Assembly: GCA_013397865.1 (NCBI GenBank)
Contig: VZTI01003934.1
Location: 720,412-784,411 of the forward strand
Direction: 5' to 3'
From: Struthidea cinerea
Taxonomy: Eukaryota; Chordata; Aves; Passeriformes; Corcoracidae
Length of the DNA: 64,000 nucleotides
In this document: in pieces, positions 1 to 12,161 of the stretch
How positions within the stretch are numbered: the stretch's first letter is position 1
How the letters are laid out: each line of letters opens with the position of its first letter
The notes under the pieces: generated by a model
What the model was told of the DNA's origin: nothing
The model's database searches: none
Seen by the model: only the letters and a program-made list of their open reading frames with translations
Program-made: the position numbers and the translations under genes

Positions 1-2475
1 TAACACTGCTCCTGTCACGCGTCTAACCTAAGTCCAAAATTGGAGAAATTAAAGGCATTGAGAGTGGCAGGTCATATTGAAGTTCTTATTTGTGAAAGCA
101 AGCTCAGAATGTGATTTCAGTTAAGTAGTTGGTCCCCTCTTTATTGAAATGATTCTTCAAAGTAGAATGAGAGCTTGTGGTGCTTTAGCATGTGCTCATA
201 GTTAAGTTATATAATTTGGGATACAACAAGTGTCATAAATGTGGCATTTTACTTTGAGAAACTTAAAGCTATATTTAAGAGAAAGAATGTGAACTTACTG
301 CCTATAGTTCTCTTTTTCTGACTGCCTGTGATGGTGAGTGTTGACAGATGAATTTAGAGATCAGAATAAGGCAAGTTATTTTCAAGATGCAACATCAAAA
401 TTTATGGAAAGCTCAAGTAAATATTTTTCTTGCTTGTGTTTACAGACAACTCTGTTCCTTAAAGATGTCATGGATTGTCCTGTCAAAATGATGTATATGT
501 AACCTTTTTTTTTTAACATGTGTCCAATCCTTTTTAGCAGGGCTCTTGATAGTTGAAATGAAAAGTACTTGGGAAAGGAACAGCATATAAAAATAAGAGA
601 CAAGAGGTATTGCTTTCTATGGAGTATATAGTAATATTTTTTTTTCCTAGCATGTAGTCCTAAATGTGGTCTAGGAATCAGGAGGAGCATAAATGTAAGT
701 GATAGAGTAAAAGGGAACAATGAGTACATATTCTGTAGATCATTTTGATTTAAATATTTGCCTGTGATTGGTCACATCTGTTTTTCTTTATTGCTGACCT
801 GCCTTACAAACTTTGTAGTGGTTTTCTTTTCCAATATTTCAGCTGAATTTCAGAGAGATGGGAAGGGGTTACATACCTTCAAAGTTCTGGGCAAGGTATA
901 TTCTTACATAGATGAGGGCAAATAGTAGAGCTCTTAAGTTTCTTCAGAAGAAATGTTCTAATGGAACTTAGTAGGTGTCACAGAATTGGCTTGTGCTGGT
1001 GTTAACAAATCTTACAGTCTTAATATGTCTGCAGAGTTGCTCAAGGTCCAGTGCAATTCTTGAGCTTTCATTCATTCTGAAAACATTTTGGAGGGAGAAC
1101 CTGTGCACCTCGCAGATCTTCAAAAGTGAAAGGCAGCAGTTACCAAAAGCTATTGCTTCCCAAATGAATTCTTACTTGTGTGTTCAAAGTGATCAAGTGT
1201 TTTTTCTATCCGATGGCTGTTTGGTTGCTGTGTAGTAACTCTGGTTGGAATCTTGTATGCAGCAAGTTGTGCTCTTTCTTACTACTTCTTGGAGTGAGTT
1301 TGGGAGAAAATGAGGTCTCTATGGAGACTGAAATAAAAGGGGTGTTACTGCTGGCAGTGCTTCTGGCAGTCAGTTTTGATGTGCAGGCTAGGTGTGAAAC
1401 TGGAGGGCTTAACAGTACCAGATGTAGCTTTTGTTCTGTAGAGTCAGTAAATATTTTATTTGAAATATTTATCTGAAAAATTTCTTTTTTAAAACTCTAC
1501 AATAACTGCCTAGAATGACAAGCAACACTGGTCTTAAAGAGCTCTGATGTGAGTTCAAAACTCATTTGTAAGGAAGGAAATATTTAACTATCTAGCCATC
1601 AACAAAATAAATTTAAAAGTTGTGTGATAAATACATCATATTGCAATCTCCTAGCTAATTCCCAAATGCAGAAAATGCATTTTGAAATTCTTAATGAAAT
1701 AAGGACACAGGAATAACTTCTGTCCTGAATAAAATATTTCATATTTATCCTCAATTTCTAGCATTTAAAATTACTTTTGAGGGTTTCAAAACAACTTTTT
1801 AACTTTAAATGGATTTGCAGCTTTTTTTTTTTAATCTTATTTTTGAAAAGGAAATTAATATTTTGGCAAGATGACTTGTGTTTCAAACTCTTGAGTGATG
1901 TCTCTTGTGACTCTTTTGGGGGAGAATGCTCATATTTTTCAAGCTGAGTATATGCTTATATACTTTGAATTCAAGTCTTATTGTAAAAATTCCAATGTTC
2001 TAGCTGTAAAAGCCCTCAAAAATTACTTAAATTTCAGCTCATTAAAGCTAAAACAGCAGTAGTGCACTTTTAGGGAAATAAATGCATGGAAATCAAGTCA
2101 TATGAAACCACAGTTATAGAAAACTTCTTAATGCATCTTTCCATGAGTTATATATATATATATATATTTTGTTGTTGTTGTTATTGTGATCCTATTGAGG
2201 ATAGTGAAAAGGCTATTACATTATAAGTCTCTAGCATGGTTGAGAAAATCTTGATGACCTCTGTCATATATGCCTATATTATTAGGCAAAGGACTTCCAG
2301 TTTTTCAGACGGATTTCTCATGCTGTCTGCAGCTTTCTAGAGTGATACTTCCACATCTTGTTAGGAAAATGGAGAATATTCGTTCTGTAGAGTGCATTAT
2401 CTCATTTCTTCAGTCAGAGTAAAACCGGCATTAATCATTAAATCCATTTGTCAAGGATCAGGCTGGAAAAACACA
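1..2475. other. non-coding AT-rich DNA, probably intronic or intergenic
   Basis: No exon, repeat family or RNA gene was recognised here. The open frames (for example 975-1235 and 1180-1476 on plus, 382-729 on minus) have no recognisable domain, and low-complexity T runs interrupt the region. The only distinct element is the (TA) tract listed separately. Confidence 0.6.
2149..2166. repeat. (TA)9 microsatellite followed by a (GTT) run
   Basis: Nine TA units are directly followed by TTTT and four GTT units up to about 2183. This is a simple-sequence tract with no coding sense, and its length probably varies between individuals. Confidence 0.9.
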
Positions 2476-2533
2476 TTTCTACATAACTACACTTAGCAAA
2501 CATACTTGTTTGCTAAGTGTAGTTATGTAGAAA
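2476..2533. repeat. perfect 27-bp inverted repeat with 4-nt loop
   Basis: The left arm 2476-2502 is the exact reverse complement of the right arm 2507-2533, with loop TACT between them. With one unpaired base on the left, the pairing extends three more bases (CAC against GTG). Such a perfect stem with a tiny loop can come from a template-switch mutation or a small palindromic transposon remnant. Less likely, it encodes a hairpin RNA. The stem is A/T-rich and there is no mispairing of the kind usual in miRNA precursors. Function unknown. Confidence 0.9.
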
Positions 2534-5500
2534 GTGCAATAAAACTTCAGGTCATCAAGTCTTATTGTTGCTTGCCTTTGGTTCACCAGCTCAATTGTCT
2601 GAGTGTTTTGGGTTTTTTTACTTTCTGCCTGCCAAAAATCTCTGACAGTGAATGACCGGCAGGATTTAGGAAGGCTTCTTCCTGTTGAAGTTATCTAAAT
2701 CAGTGACAGGCAGTTATGAGTTAATTGATATTTTGAGATTTCTTTGTTGATATTTAATTGCTCTCAGATTGGTTTGCTGTGATGCAAGGTCATGCTTTGG
2801 TCCTGCATCATTCTGTGTTTCAGAAGAGTCTGTAGGTGTTTCTGTAAGAACTGTTTTTCCTATGTATAAGCTTGCCCCTAACACTTTGCCTTCGCGTACC
2901 TTCTGTTTCCCAGACAAATGCTATTCAGCATGGTCAATTTTTGAAGATAAACCATGTTGTGGAGAAGGCATACGTTTCCCTGTGGAGGTAGTAGTTCAAA
3001 GGAGAATTGATAGCAAACTGTTCAGCCCCTTTCAGGGTAATGTCACACTGCTGCTGGCATCCTTTTGATAACTGCACTGGTAAACCTGCTTGGAGTGAGG
3101 AGTGCTCTCTTTGGGCCAGGTCAGTACATGATCAAATGAAATGTGGTTTGCTTGGTTTGGTTTTTGAAAACCACTCTTACATTCTTTCTGTGCTAACATT
3201 GATTTAGTAAGTAAAATTCAGATGGAAAATAAATGGTCGATCAAGACAAAATTCAATACAATAATTAATTCAAAATCCAGAACTGTCTGATCTACCACTG
3301 AGCAGACTGTACTGACTGTTTGTTGTACAAATGGTGTTATCTACCCCATACAAAACATGGACATAAAAAGTGTAAACCAAACAGTTTACTGGCTTTCTGA
3401 ATGGAGAATAGACCGTCGTGTCATTAGTACTCTTGAAAATTTATTTATGCCAAATAAACCCTAATTTGGATTACTGATAGTACAAAGTTGTTTTATTGCT
3501 GTAAAAATAGGATTTAACTGTTCTGCTCAGAACAGTAGAACTCAATCTTGACTTGGCATTTGCAACATTAAGTCTTGCTCTCATTGCCTTTCTCCACCAG
3601 TCCTGTTGTCAGGACAAAATTAAGTGCTGTTAAACTTGTAGCCTCCCTAATGTGCTTGTCCAAATTCAGAAAAGAGCAAGTAGTCTAAGCAACTTTTCTA
3701 TTCCTTGTTACAGTGTACTTTGAACAAAGTGCTACAATTTTACACTACTGTCATCCTCAGCATTTCTATTTCTGTACTTTCCTTCGGTGTTCCAGGGGAT
3801 TTATAACTGCAACTCAAATTCCCCTTGGGCTGAAACCTGGCACAGAAGCTCTCATTACAAGTGAACTTTGTTTTGCAAAATTAAAAGCAAAGCATCCATC
3901 AAGAGGCTTTCTTAAACATAGAGGAAAGCAAAAAAAAATGTTTATGGTTGCAGATCAATTTTACTCCCTCTGCAGGAAAAATCCAACTGACTTTGGAAAT
4001 CCCGAAGGTGTGGGTATGCAATCAATAACGATGGCAGATTCAATGGAATGTTCCTATTGCATTTAGAAAACTTTAAATTAAAGCCTTAATTCCTTAACAT
4101 GCTGAAAATTCATTGCTGAAGTAAAAACTGCAGCTGCGAACTGCCTAACAAAGGTACAGTGATAAACTTGTTTCCAGTGTCTGAGCAGCAAAGAATATGG
4201 AGGTGGCTGGGTAGTTATGGGCTTCAGCTGAAGTACCTGTAGGTCCTCAGCTGCCTGGAAAAGGGTGTCGCCATGTTGAACTACCTACCCAGTGGTTGGT
4301 TGTTTAAATTTTTATTTTTCTTTAAACAATAGCTCCCCTTTTTTTCTTTTGTGTAGGAATCGAGACCTTACGTAATTGTGTAAAAAGTAGAAAGGGCATT
4401 GTGAGCCACAAGCCATTTTCAGATATGGAAGATGGAACAATTTAATTTGTTTAAACATGAAATATCAAAGATAAGTTCTGAGAAACTTTGTAACAGTGAC
4501 TGGATAGAGGACACATCCCAAATTAACAGTGTCATTAACGATGTCATTTTAGGAAAGCCTGATGAAGGTCAGCTTCATTGTTACTGGATCTGGCAGGCCC
4601 TTTGGCATCTGTAAACATTCAGCCCAGTCATAATATGTATCATCTCTCACCCACTTGGAGAAATGGAAGTTGGGATGAAAAGAGCTGGGGTTTTGGTTTT
4701 GTGGTGTTAGGAAGGGGCAAGTATGCAAATGTGCAGGAAACAGTGGGGTTCAGTCTTGTGGATGTGAAATAAGTATTCCTTAAATCGGATACAAAAATAG
4801 CCAAGGCTTTCACTGTGATACTTTAGCATCCTGAAGCACTTAACAAACTGTCCTGCCTTTGTGGATTACTTCACTTGTTTTTTCACACAGACCTACTGAG
4901 TCTTGTCATTCTTTAGGGGTGCATCTAATCTTTATGATTATTAGTTGACATATATTTAATACTGTATAAAAAAGGTGTTGGACCTGTGCTGGGAAGCCTA
5001 CAAGTGAAATCACAGATATGGAGGTGTGAAGCCTGGGCTGCCACTAATTTTCCTTTGCTTAATTGCTTTATTGGAATTGTGCCTACATAGAATACCAGGT
5101 CTGAAAGTCACTGTTAGACAGGACAGAGGACATGTGATTTATGCTGGCAGTTGAGGATTTGCATAGAAAGAAGCGAGTCTGACCTTCTGGGCTCTTAAGG
5201 AGAGGCTTTAGGAGGAATGAGGCAGTTTTTTGCAGCGGAAGAAGTGAGATTCTAGGCTCGAGTCCAGAATGTAAATGAATGAAGAATAATGTCAGAAAGG
5301 AGAAACTGGAGTAAAGTGTTTAGAAGCAAGAATGGAAATATGAAGGTTTAGATCAGGAAATAAATACCGTTTTCTCTTGGAAATGCACAGGGAAAGTAGT
5401 AGCTAAAGCTGCAGATTTTAGAATTATTTCTAAAGTATAGTCTCAGAACTGAGACATTAAACTGCTGCTGGATCCATGACTATACTTTAGATTCCTCCAG

Positions 5501-8500
5501 CTTCTGTTCTGAAAGGGGAAAAACATTACTGGTAAGTTTGAGTGTAATGGAGAAGAGTAATTACATGGTGTATTTTCTTCTGGTTTTGCTTATGGAAGGG
5601 CATTTAAAAATTTTTTTTTGTCTTTTGTGTGTTGTGTAGGAATGGCAAGAAGGAACAGAATTGTAAGATACGTGGTTCTCAGAAGAAAATTTGAAGTTTT
5701 TTGCCCCAAACTCATTCAATTTCATTATTAATTTTTCACAGGATGTTTTTTTTTTTTTTTTTAAATTTTTGATTGCCCTCCCTCATTATTGCCCTTCTTG
5801 GACTTTGTTTTGGAGTTTTGTATTTTGCGGATCATTAGCAAAATGTATTCCTTACTCAGTGAACAGTCAATTGACAGACTTCAGTCTAAGATTATATACC
5901 ATACTTAATGTAATGTTAAGTACAAATATAGAGTCTAAAAGGCCTAAAAGTGGTGGTGGTGCAGGTAGGACTTTTTGGTTGCTTTGAGACGGCCTGTAGG
6001 GACTCTTTAGAAAGATGAGCCATACTGAGGCATTTGCAATGACAGTCTCATGTTGGTATTGACTTGCAAGCAAAATGAACTGACACTGATTGCTTGGTGT
6101 TGGGATTGCTCCTTTACTGTGGGGGTATTTTGAGTAGTTATTACTCTGCTGAGACCGAGATAGTGTGGCTCTTTTTGTGATGGACCATGCTGATACCATT
6201 TGTTGCTATGAATGTGATAAACGGAGCTCTTGGTTTCAGTGTCATAAACATAACTCCACCTTGTGGAAAACACTGACCCTGACTGATAGGAGCTTGCTTT
6301 GTGTCATGCATGGATTTACCACAGCATTTGTAAAATATACAGTCTTTAAATATACTGAAAATCTAAGCATATCACTGAAGTTCTGCTCAGAATTATTTGC
6401 AAAATATCGTATCCTGTGGAAGAGCATGAGGTATACTCTGAAATGCTTGTATGCGATTTGTCACACTTGTTTAGTTCAGTACTGGCAGTCCTCTCTATCC
6501 ATAAATACATAGCCTTCTATGAAACGTGTTATAAAGCCACAAACACTAATTTGCCAGGTCACAGCAGTCCATAGTATTTGGGTTAAGCTGCATTGTAAGG
6601 TCAGTAGTCATGCAGTGTGATCAGAACAGGGGACTGTATTTTTCTCAGGCAGTTTCTGTGAGAATTCGTGTAGGGTTTTTCTCTTGATCTTTATCATTTG
6701 CTGAGTTCCTGCAAAGCTTTTCAGCTTCCTTAAGAGTTCATTGAAACTGTTGGGAGGGACAGAATGAGGTGCCTTGAAATCTCACATCTATAACTTCATT
6801 TTGGAAGGGTGGGTGTTGCCTCTGCTTGAGTTTACTTGTTCTTGTTCAGCTTGGAGATTGTTTTAAAATATGACATAGAAAAATTGCCACTAAGTCTTAA
6901 TAGTGCTCATAGTCAGAAACTCATCAAGTGCTGAAAGGAATTGTATGAAGTGCTTGCTTGTTGAGGGCAGGGACTGTCTTTGGAGAGCCAAGAGGTTTTT
7001 CTTAGTTACGTGTTCTTCGGCTCTGCGCCATAACCTAACTTTCTGTAATAATACCTGTTTAAGTGTGTGCTTCTCCAGTGGTTCTAGCAAGGAACAGAAC
7101 CTCATTCCCAATTTTAAGAGGCTATACAAAACCTAAATTATTGAAAGAATATTGTACAGCTAATATCTACTGATGTTTCTGAACATCAGTAACATTGATA
7201 CATCTTCCTGCAGCCTAGATGTTCCTAAGGGAATGTCAAAGCAGAAGCAATCTGGGTACATTCCTTCTGCCACAGCTGCAGCTCCAGAGGATTATTATTG
7301 AACCTGCAAGCCAATAACTTACAGTTGTGTGCATCCCATTCCCCTACTTGTCAAAGGTCCTTAAGAATGAAAAAGGAAAATGTAACTGATGCCTCATTCT
7401 TGAAATGATAGTGCAAAAAGAAAGCTTGAGACAAAGTTGTTGGACTCAAGGTAAGTATAAGCCTTCTTAGAAGATAATTTCCTGGATTTTTTTGGTTGCT
7501 GTAGATGACTGTGCTGCCAAAACTGTAGATATGTTAAATGTTAATTACCAAGCTTGCAGCAGGCCCAGTGAATTGAATTCAGCAGATATAACTAAAAGAG
7601 CAATGGACATGCTAACACACAAAAAAAGCTATTGTAAAGAGACTTTTAAATCTTCTTAATAACACCTGTCAGTGTTTGAGCCTTAAGTATTACTTCTAGA
7701 TATGTATATGAGAACCTAGAATTTAATCTACTGTTAACTGTTTTACATTTTAATTAGTGAATCTCAGTACCAAACTATGCACACTTACTCACTGGCCTCA
7801 GTGATTAGACAGACATGCTGCAGTCTGATAAACTCTGATGTTTACAAGACTACTTTTAGAAGGTCCCTGTATCATAGGTGAATATATATAGTGATAAGAT
7901 GTCAGTGAGATAACTGGAGTTATTCTGTAGAAAACTTCTAACTTCATTTTAGGAACTAGGAAATCTCAAGATTTCAAGGTTTCTTGCAAAACAATTCTTG
8001 AAAAACTTAAAATTGATCATTACTTGACATGTCTATGCTTTAGTTTAGACTTTTCCTTTTTAACATTAAATTGAGGAAAAAAAATTGTAAATAGGTTTTT
8101 TTGGGGAAGAATTCTCAAAACCATACAAGAAATGTATACCAAATACAGTTAAAATATGCTGTTTTATGATTAGGTGTTTCTGAGTAGTGAAAAAAAATCC
8201 TCAAAAATTCTGGTCATTTCTGTTAGATATCAGAATGTTCTGTAGGAGTAGTAGTCTTGGATTGAGTATTCTTCTTCTGTAGTATTCCAGTAGCAAGTGT
8301 TAAAAGTTTTGAATTGGAGGGAAATAGGTGATGGCAGACAGCCTCTCAGCCATGAACTTCGTGGTGTTCTGTAATGGGCTCTGTTTTTCTCACAGCTGGA
8401 TTTGTTAATGCTAGCTTAGGTACAAGGCTGACCTTCAACTAAGATAAATCTTTGTTTTGGAATAAGTGTTGTCAGTGATAACCACCATGCTGCAGCTTTA

Positions 8501-9604
8501 GAGCTATGAGCCCCTTTTCTTCCTGAGTTCAAATAATAACATTTTGCAAGCTGTTGATGCACCAGCTGTATTTCTGTAACATTCCAGCTGCGTGTGTTAG
8601 TACACATTTTCAGATAGTTCAGACTACAAACCCAGTCATGTTTTCGAAGTGCACAAAAGCTTCATTTCCTAATGACTGCTAAGTCTTTTCACTCTTTTGT
8701 CATTTCACTCTTCACTGTACTAACATTGCAAAGAAAATCAGTTAGGTTTTTTTTTAACGAGTCCTCTAGCTATGCCTAGTGTTTACTCTGCTGTTACTTT
8801 AAAAAAAAGGTAAGTTGGGGGGAAGCAGATGGTGGGGTTTTTTCCTATGATAGTTTGCAACTGAAAAAGCAACTACACTTTTATAGCTCCACATGTCATG
8901 AAAATATTGTGTGTGTAAAGTGAGTTCAGCTGCAAATCTTTTAACTCTGCTTGGGTCCTTCCAGCAGTAACATTGCAGGCTCTTTACAGGATCATGAAGG
9001 CTGGAAGGTGGAATTGCAAAACCTGGGAGGGTAGACCAGTAGTTTTTCAGGAATGGTTAGTTTGGCATATTACACTTGGACACACAAATGGATGTATTGG
9101 GCTTGTAGGGGAAAACTCTATGGTCAATGGACCTGCATAGGTTGTATGACTGTAAACCAGTTTGCTTTGTTTTCCTTTGAAAAAAAGTGGCATTTCAGAC
9201 TCAGTCTTGATCAGACAAAGATAAGGGCTTTTTCCCTGAAAATTCCAGTTGATGGTGAATCTGCTGCTACCCTTGATAAATGGACATTTTAATTTATTAT
9301 TGCATTATGTGTTTTGGAAATAATAATTTAGAATTTGTGCTTCACTGTTCATTTTCTGGTTTTCAGTCAATTAAGACCCTTGTAACTTTGCATGCTATCT
9401 TGAAAAGTCCTTTTTTTTTTTTTTTAACTTTCCCCTTTTGGTAATTTGACTACAGACAAATCTCCCAGCAGCTTTCTTTCTCATCAGCTAAAGTGAGCTC
9501 CTTGTGTCCTTACTGTCTGGCATATTCTCTAGTCCTGTAACCATTTTTGTGGTTCCTGTCTGAGCTCTCTCCAATTTACCCCTTCTTGCTGTTCTGTTCT
9601 GCAG
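2534..9604. other. non-coding DNA upstream of the exon at 9605
   Basis: About 7 kb of AT-rich sequence. No repeat family was recognised. Simple runs include about 17 T near 5746-5762 and a T run near 9411-9425. Open frames here, such as 3713-4066 and 6165-6512, have no recognisable domain. One weak exon-like piece (2914-2987) and one inverted repeat (5429-5491) are reported separately. Confidence 0.55.
5429..5491. repeat. 14-bp inverted repeat with nested 7-bp hairpin
   Basis: Arms 5429-5442 and 5478-5491 (TCTAAAGTATAGTC and its exact reverse complement) are separated by 35 bases. Inside, 5440-5455 forms a second short stem (GTCTCAG, two bases, CTGAGAC) that would compete with the outer stem. 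No transposon family is recognised, so this could be the ends of a tiny non-autonomous element or chance. Confidence 0.7.
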
Positions 9605-9695
9605 GGCCCTAGCTTAGAAACACAGATGGTGGATGATGAAACTGAGACTACAAGTGAAGAATTGCCTCCTCATCTGCGGGAAGAGCCTCCCGAAG
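9605..9695 (+). CDS. internal coding exon of an unidentified gene
   Basis: A 91-base internal exon. The acceptor is a long pyrimidine tract ending TTCTGTTCTGCAG. The donor is GAAG followed by GTACAG. Only one of three frames is open: it starts at GGC in phase 0 and ends with a lone G (phase 1), and the other two frames stop within about 12 bases. The 30 codons give a hydrophilic, acidic and proline-containing segment with the stretches VDDETETTSEE and PPHLREEPPE. Ten of 30 residues are Asp or Glu, which is typical of a disordered linker rather than a folded domain. No catalytic or membrane motif is present. I do not recognise the parent protein. The flanking introns are long: no convincing exon is seen in the 9.6 kb before it, and the best downstream partner lies about 49.5 kb away at 59175. 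The splice sites and single open frame make a real exon likely, but expression and identity are inferred. Confidence 0.72.
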
Positions 9696-12161
9696 GTACA
9701 GTGCTGGCAGTCAATATAAACGCTTTGCAATAAATTGAGGAAAATATTCTGGCCAAGAAGTCTGATTTATCTGTCTGATTTGAACCTATATCTGCCTGTT
9801 TTCTGAGGGATAAAGCTTTGTCAGAGCTGACAGTTTAGCCAACCTCCCAGCCAGAGGTCTAGCCAGCCCCTAAGCCTTCTTTTGCATTCAAAAGAAGGCT
9901 TTACCCACTGAGGTGCAGACACAGTTCTGCATGCTCTTTAACAATATGGCTTCTGATTAAAACTGTCCTGCTTGATCATCCTGTCTGCAGGCTTAGGAAA
10001 AAAATCCTTCCTCTACTGTCTTGTTTGTGAAGTTTTGAGTCTTCATTAGGGGAGACTTCCTAAGCAGTCATTTCTTCTCTCTTCACCTCTCTCTGCAGCA
10101 TCCTGCTATTGAAATTGTCCCCAGCAGAGACTTGTCAAAGTTAGGTGTTCTAGTGATTTTGTTTCTTTTCACTGTCTCTCTTGGAAGCCAGTTTAGCCAT
10201 CTGAGGAGGAGGCAATGAGATGCTGTTCATCAGCAGGAGGCTCAAAAATGCCAATTTTAATTAAAAACCTTGTTTGCAATGACATGCCCTGGATTTATAC
10301 AAGGAACAGATTTTTTTTCCCACTGTGCAAAAGTCGCAGACATTGTACATATGCAACAAAATCAGTGTTGCTTTCTTTTGAATAGAAGCTGCTAACATTG
10401 CCGCGAGTGGTGATCCATCCTGAGCTTTGTCTTCAGTTCAGTGGCTTTTAAAACACAATCACTCATAATCACTGTGGATGGCTTAAACAACCCAGAGAGT
10501 GCTGAGATTCTTAGCAACTTACTGTTAAAATACCATGACATGTCTCTGGGAAACATAAGTGTGCTTTATATTTTTCCTTTAAGAGAACAAGATGCTGATA
10601 CAGCATTTATACTGCCAGCCATTCTTAAAGGGAATATGAACCAAGTGGATGGTTTTAGGAAGTTGCTACTCCCATCCCTTCTTGTTGAGCATTCTGTTAA
10701 AGTTTTCTTACTAAGTTGTAATTTCTTGTTCTGCCATTTCATGTACTTTGTGTTGACAATTACAGTACATGGAGGTAAGTGAAAGGTAGATTTCTTTTGC
10801 AACTCTTACAAAGCCAGAAGGAAATAAATGTGGAGGATGTTGTGATTATTCTATATATACATGGAGGATATAATATTAATATTCCCTCCCCCTCCTTTCT
10901 TTGTAAGTAATGCCAAGTCAGCATGTAATGACAGTTCATTGTTGAAGTAAGAATTCTAGTCACTAGCCTAGGCTGATGATTGCATGAGCCTGGAGACTAT
11001 ATCCTGGAATTTAAAACCCATCTTGTCTCATCAGTTTATCAGGAGTAGGCTTAGATTTTGGACTATGGCCTTGACTTGTGTAATTGGAAGGGGTTTTCTC
11101 AATGTGGCTCAGTATTTTTGCAAACTAACTTTTTAAATTGAATGTGAGTGCTTCTGCCTGCAACCCTGCCGGTTTGAATGACAGTGAAATATGTCAGTGT
11201 TAATATTCTACTTCTGTGACTTATTGGATGGTCTGGGGGAATTATGTGGTCCAGATATACCCACTTTGCTGGTGCGAGGAAAAAGAACTGTAGCAGTTGA
11301 GCTGATTTGGTTAAGCAGTGACACAGTAGATAAAGTCTGAGCTCAGTATGTACCTTTAGAATTTACAATGACGTCAGGAGTAGCAAAATAGGAGGGATGT
11401 TGAGAGCACAACTGAAACTAGAGTCTGCTTGGGAGAAGAAGTGGAAAAATTTGTCCCGAAGGAGAACAATCAGGATTATGCTGAATTTATAGCTGACTTT
11501 GGGTATTGGTGGAACTGAGTAACAGAAGTGTTCCTTAGAAGCTGATGTCTACCAACATAGATCAACCAGCATTACTATAAAGAACACGTAGGTGCAGGAA
11601 TGATTGCAAATACCTCATGAAAGAGGAAGAACTCTGAAGTTCTTTGACTTAAATACCATTCAGAGTACTATCTTATCTTTGTTGCTCTTCAGATTTCTGG
11701 TTTCTTCTGATAGCACTTCCCTAGTTAAATCAAATGCCTTGCAATACATAAAACAATGTTGTTGTGACTGCTGCACTCCTGTTTCCTGGGATCTGTGAAC
11801 TGGAGACCATGTCTGCTTGCCTTCTGGTAACGAGTGCATAAGGGATGGAAGGCTCTCCAGAGTCTCTCTGTCTAGCACAATCCATTATTTCACCAGATTG
11901 CATCATAGTAACTTTATTTCTTATCTTGCACAGTATATCTACTGCCCTTCTGAAAGGAGGGGAATTGGAAGCACTGTTCTATGTAAATATTGCAGTAAAA
12001 CAACAGTTCATGGATTGTCATATTTCTAAACAGTGCTGCACCATGGCCTTCTACAAATAACGGGATGATTTTACATGTCTGTCACGTGCGTAACTAAATG
12101 GAGTAGGTGTATGTGTGGGTAACAACTGGTATGGGATAGCAAACGTTGGTCCCAGGTGCAG
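9696..12161. other. probable intron after the exon at 9605
   Basis: AT-rich sequence beginning at the GTACAG donor. Apart from the short hairpin at 9872-9901, nothing was recognised. The open frames 10441-10782 and 11604-11798 show no family features. Confidence 0.55.
9872..9901. repeat. perfect 13-bp hairpin, 4-nt loop
   Basis: AAGCCTTCTTTTG (9872-9884) is followed by CATT and its exact reverse complement (9889-9901). It lies about 177 bases downstream of the donor of the exon at 9605, so it would sit in the intronic pre-mRNA. It is too short for a typical miRNA precursor. An effect on splicing is possible but purely inferred. Confidence 0.85.

Noticed and set aside
7380..7452. Good donor (CAAG/GTAAGT) after a short open stretch
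   Set aside because: The upstream sequence lacks a pyrimidine tract and the only acceptor-like AG gives about 40 bases of weak coding sense.
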